DNA of 64,000 nt from Myxococcus flavus (lineage in GTDB: Bacteria > Myxococcota > Myxococcia > Myxococcales > Myxococcaceae): NCBI RefSeq assembly GCF_050038885.1, contig NZ_CP143624.1, forward strand, positions 5,084,001 to 5,148,000. Direction: 5' to 3'. Shown in pieces: positions 25,140 through 33,955 of the stretch. The notes under the pieces are model-generated. The model saw only the letters and a program-made list of their open reading frames with translations. It was not told where the DNA came from and made no database searches. The stretch's first letter is position 1. Each line of letters opens with the position of its first letter. The translations under genes and the position numbers were made by a program.

Positions 25140-26147
25140 GTGCGTCGCTTGAGCCTCCTCACCTTCATCACCGCGTGTGCCTGCGCCGGCCGTGGCGCGG
25201 AGCCAAAGATGAGCTTCGAGGAGTTCTATGGCTCCTCGTCTGGGCGCGCTCGCGCGTCAGCAGCGGAGGCCGTGATGCCTCGGACGCGCCCGCCGGCGCC
25301 GGCGTCGGTCTCGGAGCTCCACGCCACGCTGACCGCCTTCGCCGCCCAGGCGCAGGCCCTTCGTCAGCAGGTGGTGCGGGGTGGGGCGATGCCCGCGGCG
25401 CAGGTGGAGAACTGGCAACAGGTGAACCACGCGCTGGATGGCTTCCTGCAGCGCCCGGTGCCGCTCCTGGGCTCCAGCGACCTGCTGCGCGCCCAGGGCC
25501 TCCTGGAGACCGAACTGGAGCGGGACGGGTCCACGTACGGCGACATCCCCGCCTCGCTGGCGGAGGCCGTGGTGTTGCGCGTGGGCCGGCTGGCCGTGCT
25601 CACCGCGGAGCTGCGCCGCCTGGAGCAGCCTCCCGAGGTGGCCGAGGACGCCGCTCCACGCTTCGCCTGGCCGCTGGAGCCCGTGTCCGTCACCAGCCTC
25701 TTCGGCTACCGCTGGCACCCCGTAACGGGCGTGCACCGGCGCCACCTGGGCATCGACCTGGCGGCCACGCATGGGCAGCCCATCTACACGGCGGACAAGG
25801 GCGTCGTCCTCCGCGCCGGTCGCAACGGCGACCATGGCTTGCAGGTAGAGGTCCAGCACGACGGGGGCTGGGTGACGCGCTACAGCCACCTGTCCCGCGT
25901 GCTGGTGGACCCGGGCGAAGTGCTGGAGCGGGGCAATGCGGTGGGGTTGGCCGGGGAGACAGGGCTGGCCACCGGCGTCCACCTCCACTTCGAGCTGTGG
26001 CGCGACGGCGAGCCCATGGACCCGCTGGAGGCCCTGGGCGACGTCGAGCGCCTCCCGGAACCCACCACACCCGTGGCCCGTGGCCCGGAGGGTGTCGTCT
26101 ACCCCGCAAAGCATCAGGGGCGCCCCCTTGCGGGTGAGCGCCCCTGA
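25140..26147 (+). CDS. M23-family (LytM) peptidase lipoprotein
   Basis: 335 residues from the GTG at 25140. A short hydrophobic start ends in ITACAC, a lipobox, so the protein is likely membrane-anchored in the envelope. Residues 40-170 are helical. The C-terminal LytM domain opens GYRWHPVTGVHRRHLGID (His and Asp zinc ligands), includes RYSHLS, and closes with GVHLHFELW (the two His of HLH), so all metal and catalytic residues are present. It should cut peptidoglycan cross-bridges or stems; the exact bond is unknown. The stop codon lies inside the hairpin at 26114-26147. Confidence 0.9.
   Translation: MRRLSLLTFITACACAGRGAEPKMSFEEFYGSSSGRARASAAEAVMPRTRPPAPASVSELHATLTAFAAQAQALRQQVVRGGAMPAAQVENWQQVNHALDGFLQRPVPLLGSSDLLRAQGLLETELERDGSTYGDIPASLAEAVVLRVGRLAVLTAELRRLEQPPEVAEDAAPRFAWPLEPVSVTSLFGYRWHPVTGVHRRHLGIDLAATHGQPIYTADKGVVLRAGRNGDHGLQVEVQHDGGWVTRYSHLSRVLVDPGEVLERGNAVGLAGETGLATGVHLHFELWRDGEPMDPLEALGDVERLPEPTTPVARGPEGVVYPAKHQGRPLAGERP
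26114..26147. terminator. Bidirectional hairpin between the M23 and HU genes
   Basis: TCAGGGGCGC (26114-26123) pairs perfectly with GCGCCCCTGA (26138-26147); the right arm contains the stop of the M23 gene. The convergent HU gene ends at 26170, so one hairpin could serve both transcripts. Confidence 0.6.
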
Positions 26148-26169
26148 GCGAGTCCCCATCGGGTGCGGC

Positions 26170-26439
26170 TCAGAGCGAGTTCTTCAGCTCCTTGGCGGGC
26201 CGGAAGCCGATGGTCTTCGAAGCCTTGAGCTTCATCATCTCGTTCGTCTGGGGGTTGCGAATCTTGCGCGCCTTGCGCGAGCGAACCGACCAGGTCCCAA
26301 AGCCGGGGTAGCTGAAGCGGGCGTCCTTCTTCACCGCCTTGCCGATGTTGGTGAAGACGATGTCGAGAATCTGCGCCGCTGACTTCTTGGTGAGACGTGT
26401 CTGCGCCGCCACCACCTCGACGAGTTCTGCCTTGGTCAT
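26170..26439 (-). CDS. HU-family DNA-binding protein
   Basis: 89 residues, the usual HU length. It starts MTKAELVEVVAAQTRLTKK, has GFGTWSVRSRKARKIRNP matching the HU signature (GFGxFxxxxRxxRxGRNP), and ends with the minor-groove arm and PAKELKNSL helix. HU dimers bend and compact DNA. A strong GGAGG (26444-26448 on the other strand) precedes the ATG. Upstream on the same strand, TTGACA lies at 26517-26512, a possible -35 element, but no convincing -10 is seen. Confidence 0.95.
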   Translation of the reverse strand: MTKAELVEVVAAQTRLTKKSAAQILDIVFTNIGKAVKKDARFSYPGFGTWSVRSRKARKIRNPQTNEMMKLKASKTIGFRPAKELKNSL

Positions 26440-26751
26440 TACGCCCCTCCGTCCGTTGTCTGGCCTTGAAGTGCTCTAACCCGGCCGGTGGTAACAAATC
26501 GCTCTTTTCCCTGTCAATGCTGACCGCGGTTTGGAGCCGGAAAATCGGCCTCCAGACGAAAAGTTGGCCCTCTGAAACACAAGGCGTAGGAAGAGCGTGG
26601 CGCGCCTCTTCCGATACATCGTCACAAGCCACTCACGGTGAATTGGAAAAAGCTGTGTGTGATCGCGCTTTCAAGAAAGTCTTTGAGAAATTGATCATTT
26701 GCGAAGGGGGGTCTGATCGCGCTTGGGGCCCGCGTGCGGAAAGCCGCTAGG
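26440..26751. other. AT-richer divergent intergenic region
   Basis: This gap of about 310 bp between HU and the beta-helix lipoprotein is clearly poorer in GC than the surroundings. It holds the HU ribosome site, a TTGACA on the minus strand at 26517-26512, and an 11-base direct repeat TGATCGCGCTT at 26660-26670 and 26714-26724, 54 bp apart (about five helical turns). I see no gene in it. It is likely a regulatory region for both flanking genes. Confidence 0.5.
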
Positions 26752-28326
26752 ATGCCTGCCTGCGTGCGTTTTCGAACCTTCCTGCCGTTGATCCTGCTGC
26801 TCTCCTGCACCTGCCGGGGTCCCTCACGTCGTGAGGGGGGGGCTCCAGAATCCGGCCGCGCCCTGATCTGGGTGGACGCAACCGGCGAAGGGGCGGGGGA
26901 CGGCTCGCGCGCCCGGCCACTTCGCTCGCTCGCGGAGGCCCTGGCCCGGCGCGGGGCCGCGACGGTGCGGTTGCTACCGGGGCGATATGCGGGCCCCTTC
27001 GTGCTCCCACCGGAGGTCCGGTTGGAAGGTCAGGGCGAGGGGGTGGTGCTACATGCGGAGACACCGGACCGCCCAGTGCTGGAGGTCGGTGGAGATGTGT
27101 TGGTGTCGGGTGTTGTGGTTGAAGGCGGTGAATGGGGGCTGGAGGTGGCGGGCGGGGCCCAGGTGCACCTGGCGCGGGTGGGCTTCCGCGGTCAGCACAC
27201 CGGCGCGGTTCGAGTAGAGGCCGGGCGCCTGGAGGTGGAGGACTGCCGGTTCGAGGCCGCCCCGGCGGCCGCGGCGGGCGTGCTGCTCGAAGGCGGACAA
27301 GCGCGGCAGGAGCGGGAGCCCGCGGCGCCCGGTGGGAGCGCGGCGCCGCCGGAGGCACCCGGCGCGTCAGACGGCGACCGCCTGCCCCTCGCGGTGGCGG
27401 AGGCTCGGATCCGCACGAGCGTCTTCACCGGTCCCTATCGCAGGGCCGTGCGGGCGCGGGGGACGGGCAGCCTCGCCGTCGTGGAGAAGACGCGCTTCAC
27501 GGGGCCCGCGACGGCGGTGAGCGTGGATGGGGCTCACGCGGAGGTTCGCGACGCCACCGCGGAGGGCGGGCAGGCCGCGGGCTTCTCCGTGATGGAGGGC
27601 ACGCTCATCCTGGAGGACGTGGAGGTGACGGGCCATGAGTATGGCGTGTCCGCCATGCAGGCGCGCCGACTCGACGTTCGTCGCTTCACCTCGACGCGAG
27701 CAGCCAGGGCGGGCATGGGGCTCTCCCTGTCGCGGGCCCTGCTCCGGGACATCGAGGTGCGCGACAGCGGCGCCTATGGAGGGCTCCAGTTCGTGGGCGG
27801 GGACCTGGACGTCGAGCGCATCCGGCTGGAGGGAACCGCCGAGTACGGGCTGATGGCGCTGCGCGGGAAGCTGCGGCTGCGCGACGCGACCATCTCCCGG
27901 GTGAGCACATCGGATGGCGTCGCGGGGGACGGCCTGCACCTGCGTCAGCTCGAAGCCGACGTGGAAGGCGTCGTGGTGCACGGCGCCCAGGGCGCGTGCG
28001 TGCTGGCGGCCCAGAATGCCCGGGTGTCCTTGCGTGACGCGGACCTGGAGGCCTGTGGATACGTGGGCATGCTGACGGACACGCTCGCGCGTATGAGCGC
28101 TTCCCACGTTTCGGTTCGCGGTGCGGCAACCGCGCTGGGCGCCCTGGGCGACGGCGAGCTCCGCGTCGATGGCCTCACCGCACGGGAACTGGTGCAGGGC
28201 CTCGTCCACGCCGAATGCGGAGGGGCCACGCAGGTCCACGTGCAGGACCTGCGCTCGGACGACACGCGAGGCCTCTCGGCGCCTTGCGTCCAGCGTGGCT
28301 CGCAGCGTCCCGCTTCGCCACCGTGA
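26752..28326 (+). CDS. Right-handed beta-helix lipoprotein
   Basis: 524 residues from ATG 26752 (or 530 from GTG 26734). The signal peptide FLPLILLLSC ends in an LLSC lipobox. A DUF1565/beta-helix-like start follows (DATGEGAGDGSRARPLRSLAEAL, LLPGRYAG), then about 18 coils of parallel beta-helix, visible as repeated V-x-G/V-x-D patterns (VSGVVVEGGEWGLEVAGGAQV, LEVEDCRFEAAPA). Such folds occur in polysaccharide-cleaving enzymes and surface adhesins. No catalytic site is recognised. A low-complexity insert near residues 185-210 interrupts the helix. It is convergent to the hydrolase gene, 9 bp apart. Confidence 0.8.
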   Translation: MPACVRFRTFLPLILLLSCTCRGPSRREGGAPESGRALIWVDATGEGAGDGSRARPLRSLAEALARRGAATVRLLPGRYAGPFVLPPEVRLEGQGEGVVLHAETPDRPVLEVGGDVLVSGVVVEGGEWGLEVAGGAQVHLARVGFRGQHTGAVRVEAGRLEVEDCRFEAAPAAAAGVLLEGGQARQEREPAAPGGSAAPPEAPGASDGDRLPLAVAEARIRTSVFTGPYRRAVRARGTGSLAVVEKTRFTGPATAVSVDGAHAEVRDATAEGGQAAGFSVMEGTLILEDVEVTGHEYGVSAMQARRLDVRRFTSTRAARAGMGLSLSRALLRDIEVRDSGAYGGLQFVGGDLDVERIRLEGTAEYGLMALRGKLRLRDATISRVSTSDGVAGDGLHLRQLEADVEGVVVHGAQGACVLAAQNARVSLRDADLEACGYVGMLTDTLARMSASHVSVRGAATALGALGDGELRVDGLTARELVQGLVHAECGGATQVHVQDLRSDDTRGLSAPCVQRGSQRPASPP

Positions 28327-28335
28327 AGCCCGCCA

Positions 28336-29499
28336 TCAGCGAACGGACCGCTCGGGCTCCCGCGGCTCCTCCTCGACCGGGTTCGGCGCGGGCTCGGTGA
28401 TGACGGTGGGCAGGGCCGAGGCATGCCGCTCCAGCCACTCCCGGATGACGGGGTAGACCTCCGTGGGCGCGCCCTTGCCGAAGACGAGGTCGCCGTGCCC
28501 GTAGTTCATCTTGTCGCCATGGTCCGTGCCGAAGATGTGCAGCGTGCGGTCGGGGGCGGTGGCGAGCGCGAACTGGGCCTCCACGTTGGCCGCCGTGGCC
28601 AGCCGGTCCGAGCTTCCCCCCATGATGAGCAGCGGGAGCTGGAGCCGGGAGATGCCTGCGCGCCAGTCCTGTGTACGGTCGAAGGAACGGAACGCATCGT
28701 GCTCAATCCAATCCTGGAATTGGAGCAGCACGTTGCGGCTCATCGACGACATCATGTTCGCGTAGACCTGCCGCTGGATGCGTGGAGGGATGTGCTCCGG
28801 ATTCACCAGCAGGTCGGACAAGGGCAGCGTGACGTACCCCAGGAAGGGCGCGAGGCTGGCGCTCATCCACTCCTGACGGAACCGTGCGGGCCAGGCGGCA
28901 CGCACGCCCATGGAGATGAGGGTGCGCAGGAAGGGCTCGGACTTGAAGTGCACAGGCGCCCCGAGCGCGAGCAACCCCGCGAGCTTCTCGCCATGTGGCC
29001 CCTGGGCGACGGCATACCCCACCAGCCCGCCCAGCGAGTGACCGAGCCAGAAGGCCCGCTTCGCACCCGTCTCCTTCAAGGCCAGCTCCAGCAGCGCGGG
29101 CCCGTCCTGGCGGATGTGGTCGTCGATGGTGAAATCCGTGTACCGTCGCCCCCGGGGTGGCTGGCGCGAGTGCCCGGTGCCGCGCCACTCCACGCTGAAG
29201 CAGTCGAAGCCGGCCTCGGCGAGGTAGTGCGCGACGGAGTAGGGGGGCTCGAAGTCGAAGGTGAACCGGTTCGCCGCGAGCCCATGGCACAGCAGCACCG
29301 GCTCCTCGAAGCGCCGCACGGGCGCGCGCCGGGCATGAACCACCAGCTCCCATCCATCCTCACAGCGGGCCCGGAGGACCTGGGGCTGCTCCGTGCGGGG
29401 GCGGTACCATCGCCTCACGGCCGCAACCCATAGGACGTTCCACAGGACGAGTGCGACCCCTACGACGAGTACCCACACTGCCCACCGTGAAGCGTCCAT
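28336..29499 (-). CDS. Membrane-anchored alpha/beta hydrolase
   Basis: 387 residues. One N-terminal membrane helix (WVLVVGVALVLWNVLWVAAV) anchors a classic alpha/beta hydrolase: LLCHGLAANRFTF gives the oxyanion region, GHSLGGLVGYAVA the nucleophile Ser, IMGGSSDRLAT the acid, and IFGTDHGDKMNYGHGDLVFG the His. This arrangement resembles triacylglycerol or ester lipases. The substrate is unknown. The ribosome site GGAGAAGGAGG is strong. The product ends in a charged tail (EEEPREPERSVR). It is divergent from pssA, 93 bp away. Confidence 0.85.
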   Translation of the reverse strand: MDASRWAVWVLVVGVALVLWNVLWVAAVRRWYRPRTEQPQVLRARCEDGWELVVHARRAPVRRFEEPVLLCHGLAANRFTFDFEPPYSVAHYLAEAGFDCFSVEWRGTGHSRQPPRGRRYTDFTIDDHIRQDGPALLELALKETGAKRAFWLGHSLGGLVGYAVAQGPHGEKLAGLLALGAPVHFKSEPFLRTLISMGVRAAWPARFRQEWMSASLAPFLGYVTLPLSDLLVNPEHIPPRIQRQVYANMMSSMSRNVLLQFQDWIEHDAFRSFDRTQDWRAGISRLQLPLLIMGGSSDRLATAANVEAQFALATAPDRTLHIFGTDHGDKMNYGHGDLVFGKGAPTEVYPVIREWLERHASALPTVITEPAPNPVEEEPREPERSVR

Positions 29500-29592
29500 G
29501 CAGCCTCCTTCTCCAAAATAAAACCCTGCTAAGGTCGGTTCACCCGCCGTCCTGCCGCCGGGAAGTCACGGCCATCAGAGGAAGTCGAGGGA

Positions 29593-30465
29593 ATGATGAA
29601 GTTGCGGAAACTGATGTTCGTGCTCCCGAATCTCTTCACCGTCACGTCCATTTTCTGCGGCTTCTACGCCATCACGCTGTGCACGGGAGATGCTGACCCG
29701 GTGCAGCTGTATCAGGCAGCGCTGGCCATCTTCTTCGCCATGTTCTTCGACGGCTTCGATGGCCGGGTGGCCCGGCTGACGAAGACGCAGAGCGACTTCG
29801 GCGTGCAGCTCGACAGCCTGGCGGACGTCATCTCCTTCGGCGCCGCGCCTTCTCTGCTGGCCTACAAGTGGGCACTCGAGCCCCTGGGGTTCGTGGGGCT
29901 GTTCATCGCGTTCTCCTTCGCGGCCTGCGGCGCGTTGCGGCTGGCGCGCTTCAACGTGCTGGCGGCGCGCAACCCCCATGGGGGCGGTGGCAGCTTCTTC
30001 GTGGGCCTGCCCATTCCCGTGGCGGCCGGCATGCTGGTGTCCGTCATCATCTCCCACCATGCGGCGACGCAGGGCGAGCCCCTGGCCGAGAGCGCCGTGG
30101 TGCCCATGGCGGTGGCCGTGGCGGTCCTCTCGCTGCTGATGGTGTCGACGGTCCGCTACCGGACCTTCAAGGACACCCGGCCCAACCGCAAGAGCGCGCT
30201 GGCCTTCATGCTGGTGGTGCTCGGCGGTACCGTGATTGCCACCCAGTTCCACCCCGCCTGGGTGCTGGTGGCGTGCTGTGGGGCCTACCTCGCGCTGGGC
30301 CTGGTGGAGTCCGCGGTGCTGGTCCGCAGCCGGCTGGTCGCCCGCAAGGTCGCGGCCCCCTGCGCGGTGGCGGCGGTCGCGGTGGCCACCGTCATCGATG
30401 ACGAGGGCGAGGACGAAGAGGACGCCGACGCTGGCCAGGGCTCCGACGGCCCCGCCTACCTCTGA
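29593..30465 (+). CDS. pssA: CDP-diacylglycerol-serine O-phosphatidyltransferase
   Basis: 290 residues, multi-pass membrane enzyme. It forms phosphatidylserine, the precursor of phosphatidylethanolamine. The CDP-alcohol phosphotransferase motif D-G-x2-A-R-x8-G-x3-D-x3-D is complete (DGRVARLTKTQSDFGVQLD, then SLAD). Start LPNLFTVTSIFCGFYAI and following helices match the PssA type II family. The C-terminal tail of about 35 residues is soluble and ends in an acidic stretch (DDEGEDEEDAD), longer than in short PssA forms. A hairpin overlaps its stop codon. Confidence 0.93.
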   Translation: MMKLRKLMFVLPNLFTVTSIFCGFYAITLCTGDADPVQLYQAALAIFFAMFFDGFDGRVARLTKTQSDFGVQLDSLADVISFGAAPSLLAYKWALEPLGFVGLFIAFSFAACGALRLARFNVLAARNPHGGGGSFFVGLPIPVAAGMLVSVIISHHAATQGEPLAESAVVPMAVAVAVLSLLMVSTVRYRTFKDTRPNRKSALAFMLVVLGGTVIATQFHPAWVLVACCGAYLALGLVESAVLVRSRLVARKVAAPCAVAAVAVATVIDDEGEDEEDADAGQGSDGPAYL

Positions 30466-30483
30466 CGCAGGGGCCGCTGCGTC
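30464..30483 (+). terminator. Hairpin at the end of pssA
   Basis: GACGCAG (30464-30470), a 6-nt loop and CTGCGTC (30477-30483). The left arm begins within the stop codon. No T-run follows. Confidence 0.45.
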
Positions 30484-30576
30484 CTGGCCGGTCTCCATCC
30501 GGACCGGGAGGCGCCTGGGCACCTTTCCTCTTCGAGCCGTGCCGCCGCGTCCAGCTGTCGCTAGGATGCGCGGCCC

Positions 30577-31842
30577 ATGCGCGTCGAGCTGCTGTGTACC
30601 GGTGACGAGCTCGTCACCGGCCTCATTACGGACACGAACAGCACGTACCTGGAGTCCCGCCTCTTCGACCTTGGCATCAAGGTGGAGCGCGTGGTGCTCG
30701 TCGGCGACGTGCGGCCGGACATCACCCAGGCGCTGAAGGACGCCGCATCGCGAGCGGACGTGGTGGTGGTGTCGGGCGGCCTGGGGCCCACGGCGGATGA
30801 CTTCACGCTCGAGTGCGCCGCCGAGGCCGCTGGTGTCCCGCTGGAGGAAGACGCCCAGGTGCTGGGCTGGCTGCGCGAGCGCTACGCGGCGCGTGGCCTG
30901 CCGCTCAATCCAAGCGCCCTGCGCATGATCCGCGTTCCCCGGGGCGCCCAGCCCGTGAGGAACCCCGAGGGCTCGGCGCCCCTCGTCCTGATGCAGCTGG
31001 GGAAGGCCCAGCTCTTCTTCCTGCCGGGCGTCCCCCGCGAGTTCCGGGCACTCCTGGAGGGCGAGGTGTTCCCGCGCATCCGTGCCGTGCTGGAGGCCCG
31101 GCCTGGACGCACGTACCGCGCCTTCCGGCTGCTGCGCACGGTGGGCATGCCCGAATCGGAGCTCGACCTGGCGGTGGCGCCCGTGGCGCCGCGGCATCCG
31201 CGCGTCGTGTTCGGCTTCCGCACCCATGCCCCGGAGAATCACCTCAAGCTGATGGCCGAGGCGGCGTCGCAGTCGGAGGCGGACGCCGCGCTCGCCGCGG
31301 CGGAGGCGGAATGCCGCCAGGTACTGGGGACGCGGACGTTTGGCGCGGACGCCGACGAATACGCCGCGGTGCTGCTCGAGCTGCTCCGGCAGGCGGGCGC
31401 CACGCTGTCCGTGGCGGAGAGCTGCACGGGCGGCCTCATCGCCCAGCAGCTCACGGCCATCCCGGGCTCCAGCAGCGTCTTCATTGGTGGCGCGGTGGTG
31501 TACTCGGAGAAGATGAAGGCCGCCTGGGTAGGGGTGCCTGAGCAGGTCCTCGAGCAGCACACCGCCGTGTCGCGCGAGACGGCCACGGCCATGGCGGACG
31601 GGGTGCGCGCCGCCTGCGACACGACCTACGGACTGTCGGTGACGGGGTACGCGGGCCCGGGCGGCGGCACGCCGGAGGACCCGGTGGGCACCGTCTACTG
31701 CGCGCTGTCCGCGCCCGGTGTCCCCACTCGCTGTGAGCGCATCTCCGTGACGGGCGACCGCGACCGCGTGCGTCTGTTCGCCGCTTCCCACACGCTGGAA
31801 ATGCTGCGGCAGCACCTGCTCGCCGCGACTCCCATCCCATGA
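30577..31842 (+). CDS. cinA: CinA-family protein (competence/damage-inducible, with nicotinamide amidase domain)
   Basis: 421 residues with two domains. Residues 1-170: MoaB/MogA-like molybdopterin-binding fold (LLCTGDELVTGLITDTNS, VVVVSGGLGPTADDFT). Residues 255-421: PncC-type amidohydrolase (LSVAESCTGGLIAQQLTAIPG, FIGGAVVYSEKMK, GLSVTGYAGPGGGTPEDPVGT). In other bacteria the C-terminal domain deamidates NMN and the N-terminal domain is an ADP-ribose pyrophosphatase, so a NAD-recycling role is likely. The stop overlaps the next gene's start by four bases (ATGA). Confidence 0.92.
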   Translation: MRVELLCTGDELVTGLITDTNSTYLESRLFDLGIKVERVVLVGDVRPDITQALKDAASRADVVVVSGGLGPTADDFTLECAAEAAGVPLEEDAQVLGWLRERYAARGLPLNPSALRMIRVPRGAQPVRNPEGSAPLVLMQLGKAQLFFLPGVPREFRALLEGEVFPRIRAVLEARPGRTYRAFRLLRTVGMPESELDLAVAPVAPRHPRVVFGFRTHAPENHLKLMAEAASQSEADAALAAAEAECRQVLGTRTFGADADEYAAVLLELLRQAGATLSVAESCTGGLIAQQLTAIPGSSSVFIGGAVVYSEKMKAAWVGVPEQVLEQHTAVSRETATAMADGVRAACDTTYGLSVTGYAGPGGGTPEDPVGTVYCALSAPGVPTRCERISVTGDRDRVRLFAASHTLEMLRQHLLAATPIP

Positions 31843-33392
31843 GCCGTTCCAAGTCCAAGCGTCCCCGTTCGTCCTCCGAGCCTGCTGCCTCCAGCCAGGT
31901 CTCCACCGAAGGGGCCCACGCCGCGTCCGCCCCGTCTCAGCCGGAGGCGGCATCCCCCTCCTCCTCCCCCCAGCCCGCCGACGCCGTGCAGGAGGGCACG
32001 TCCTCTCCCGTGCCAGGGCCCGAGGCGGCTTCGTCACCGGCTCCCGTGGCATCTCCCGCCCCTGTCGCATCGGGAAGCGTGCCCCTCAGCGCCCTGCGCC
32101 TGTGGTTGTCGGCCTACCGGGTGGAGGTGGTGCTGTTCCTGGTCGCCTTCGTCGTGCTGGCCAGCTTCAGCTCCCAACGCTTCCTGCGGCAGAGCGCGGC
32201 GCCGCATTTCGTCTACCAGGCCCAGGCCTGGATGGAGGGGCGCCTGGACGTGGATCCACAGGTGCTGCCCAACATGGAGGACTGGGCCTGTGTCCGCGTG
32301 GTGAACGGCGAGAAGGTCCGCTGTTCGGGACGACCGCTTTCGACGGACCGCTGGTTCGTGAGCTTCCCGTCCTTCCCCGCCGTGGCGATGCTGCCCTTCG
32401 TCGCGCTGCACGGCTACCAGTTCAATGACACCTCGTTCGGCGTCATTGTCGGCGCGCTGGCGGTGGCGCTCTTCTACTCGCTGCTGCGCTTCCTGGCGAA
32501 GGAAGGAGAGACGGCGCGCAACCGCAACGAGAACGTCGCGCTGGCGCTCATCCTCGCCTTTGGCACCCTGTTCTTCTATTGCGCCATCCGAGGTGAAGTC
32601 TGGTTCAGCGCCGAGGTCATGGGTGTGGCGCTCACCTGCCTCTACGTGCGCAACGCGGTCCGCGCCCAGCGTCCGTTGCTCGCGGGCCTGTTCTTCTCCA
32701 TGGCGACGCTCACCCGGACGCCGCTGCTCTTCACGGGCCTGTTCTTCGTCCTCGAGGCCCTGTGCCCCGGGCCGGAGCCTCGCCTCGCGCAGCTCAAGGC
32801 CCTTTCGCAGAACTGGCGGCCCGCGGCGAGGAAGCTGGGGCTGTTCACGCTCGGCGCCGCGCCCCTGGCGGCGCTCGCGGCCGCGTACAACGTCTATCGC
32901 TACGGTCGGCTGAGTGAGTTCGGGCACGCCTACCTCTTCAACAACCGCGTCAACGCGGACATCGACAGGGCGGGCCTCTTCAACTGGGAATATCTGCCGC
33001 GCAACCTGGAGGCGGCTTTCTTCAAGCTGCCCTCGGTGTCCTGGTCGCCGTTCAAGCTCGGCTATGATCCGCACGGCTTGACGTTGCTGCTGACGCTGCC
33101 GTTGCTCGTCTTCCTGTTGGTGCCGAAGGTTCGCCCGCGCCTGCACTGGCCCGTCTGGCTCACGGTGGCGGTATGCGCGCTGCCCGGGCTCTTCTACCAG
33201 AACACCGGCTACATGCAGTTCGGCTTCCGGTTCAGCCTCGACTACACGCCCTATCTGCTGATGCTCTTCGCGCTGGGGGGCTGGTCCTTGCGCCACCGCG
33301 CGGTGCTGGCCGCGGTGGCCCTGGGCGTTCTGGTGAACTTCTGGGGGGCCGTGGCCTTCCGCGGCTACACGGAGCTTGTCCGGAACTGGTAG
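31839..33392 (+). CDS. Multi-pass membrane protein, GT-C-like
   Basis: 517 residues. The first 85 are Ser/Pro/Ala-rich and disordered. About ten membrane helices follow, beginning VEVVLFLVAFVVLASF. The large first extracytoplasmic segment (QAWMEGRLDVD, NMEDWACVRV), the helices with LTRTP, and AYNVYRYGRLSEFGHAY resemble dolichyl-phosphate-mannose-type GT-C glycosyltransferases, but the diagnostic acidic pair near helix 1 is not clear. Role unproven. Its ATG overlaps cinA (ATGA), so the two are translationally coupled. Confidence 0.75.
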   Translation: MSRSKSKRPRSSSEPAASSQVSTEGAHAASAPSQPEAASPSSSPQPADAVQEGTSSPVPGPEAASSPAPVASPAPVASGSVPLSALRLWLSAYRVEVVLFLVAFVVLASFSSQRFLRQSAAPHFVYQAQAWMEGRLDVDPQVLPNMEDWACVRVVNGEKVRCSGRPLSTDRWFVSFPSFPAVAMLPFVALHGYQFNDTSFGVIVGALAVALFYSLLRFLAKEGETARNRNENVALALILAFGTLFFYCAIRGEVWFSAEVMGVALTCLYVRNAVRAQRPLLAGLFFSMATLTRTPLLFTGLFFVLEALCPGPEPRLAQLKALSQNWRPAARKLGLFTLGAAPLAALAAAYNVYRYGRLSEFGHAYLFNNRVNADIDRAGLFNWEYLPRNLEAAFFKLPSVSWSPFKLGYDPHGLTLLLTLPLLVFLLVPKVRPRLHWPVWLTVAVCALPGLFYQNTGYMQFGFRFSLDYTPYLLMLFALGGWSLRHRAVLAAVALGVLVNFWGAVAFRGYTELVRNW

Positions 33393-33448
33393 TCGCTTCA
33401 CCGTCACAGGCTTGAATCCCCCAGGCAACACGCGCAGATAAGAGACGT

Positions 33449-33955
33449 ATGCAACCACCCACCGGACAGCCTCCAGCTGGCAAGCGCTGGCATACCCGCG
33501 AAGACAGCGGCATTCGCCTCGATGCCGCGATGCGCTGGTGGCACGACGACGAGCCCATCCTCCATCCCAAAATCATCGAGCTCTTCAACGCCTCCCTCGT
33601 CCTGGACGAAGCGGGCCGGTACCAGCTACGCATCGGCAACGACTGGTGCTTCGTCCAGGTGGAAGGGGCGGCGTACGAGGTGCGGACGGTGGACGTCACG
33701 CCTGACGAGCGGGTGTCGGTGCGGCTGAGTGACCGCACCGCCGAGGCCCTGGACCCCTCGAGCCTGCACCTGGACGCCGAGGGTGTCCTGTCCTGCCGCG
33801 TGAAGCAGGGACGGGCCCGGGCGCGCTTCTCACGCGACGCCCAGTACCAGCTGGGACAGCTCCTGGAAGATGGTGAGGGGGGCGGACTCGTCCTGTGCGC
33901 CGGCCAGCGCAGGGTCGCAGTTCCCGTCGCGCTGGAGGCCCTGGCGTCCTCCTAG
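33449..33955 (+). CDS. DUF1285 family protein
   Basis: 168 residues. The block EDSGIRLDAAMRWWHDDEPI followed by HPKIIELFNASLVLDEAGRYQL matches DUF1285, a family of small cytoplasmic proteins of unknown function, as does FVQVEGAAYEVRTVDV. No signal peptide. Its TAG stop shares the palindrome CTAG (33952-33955) with the TAG stop of convergent recA, so the two frames overlap by four bases. Confidence 0.8.
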   Translation: MQPPTGQPPAGKRWHTREDSGIRLDAAMRWWHDDEPILHPKIIELFNASLVLDEAGRYQLRIGNDWCFVQVEGAAYEVRTVDVTPDERVSVRLSDRTAEALDPSSLHLDAEGVLSCRVKQGRARARFSRDAQYQLGQLLEDGEGGGLVLCAGQRRVAVPVALEALASS

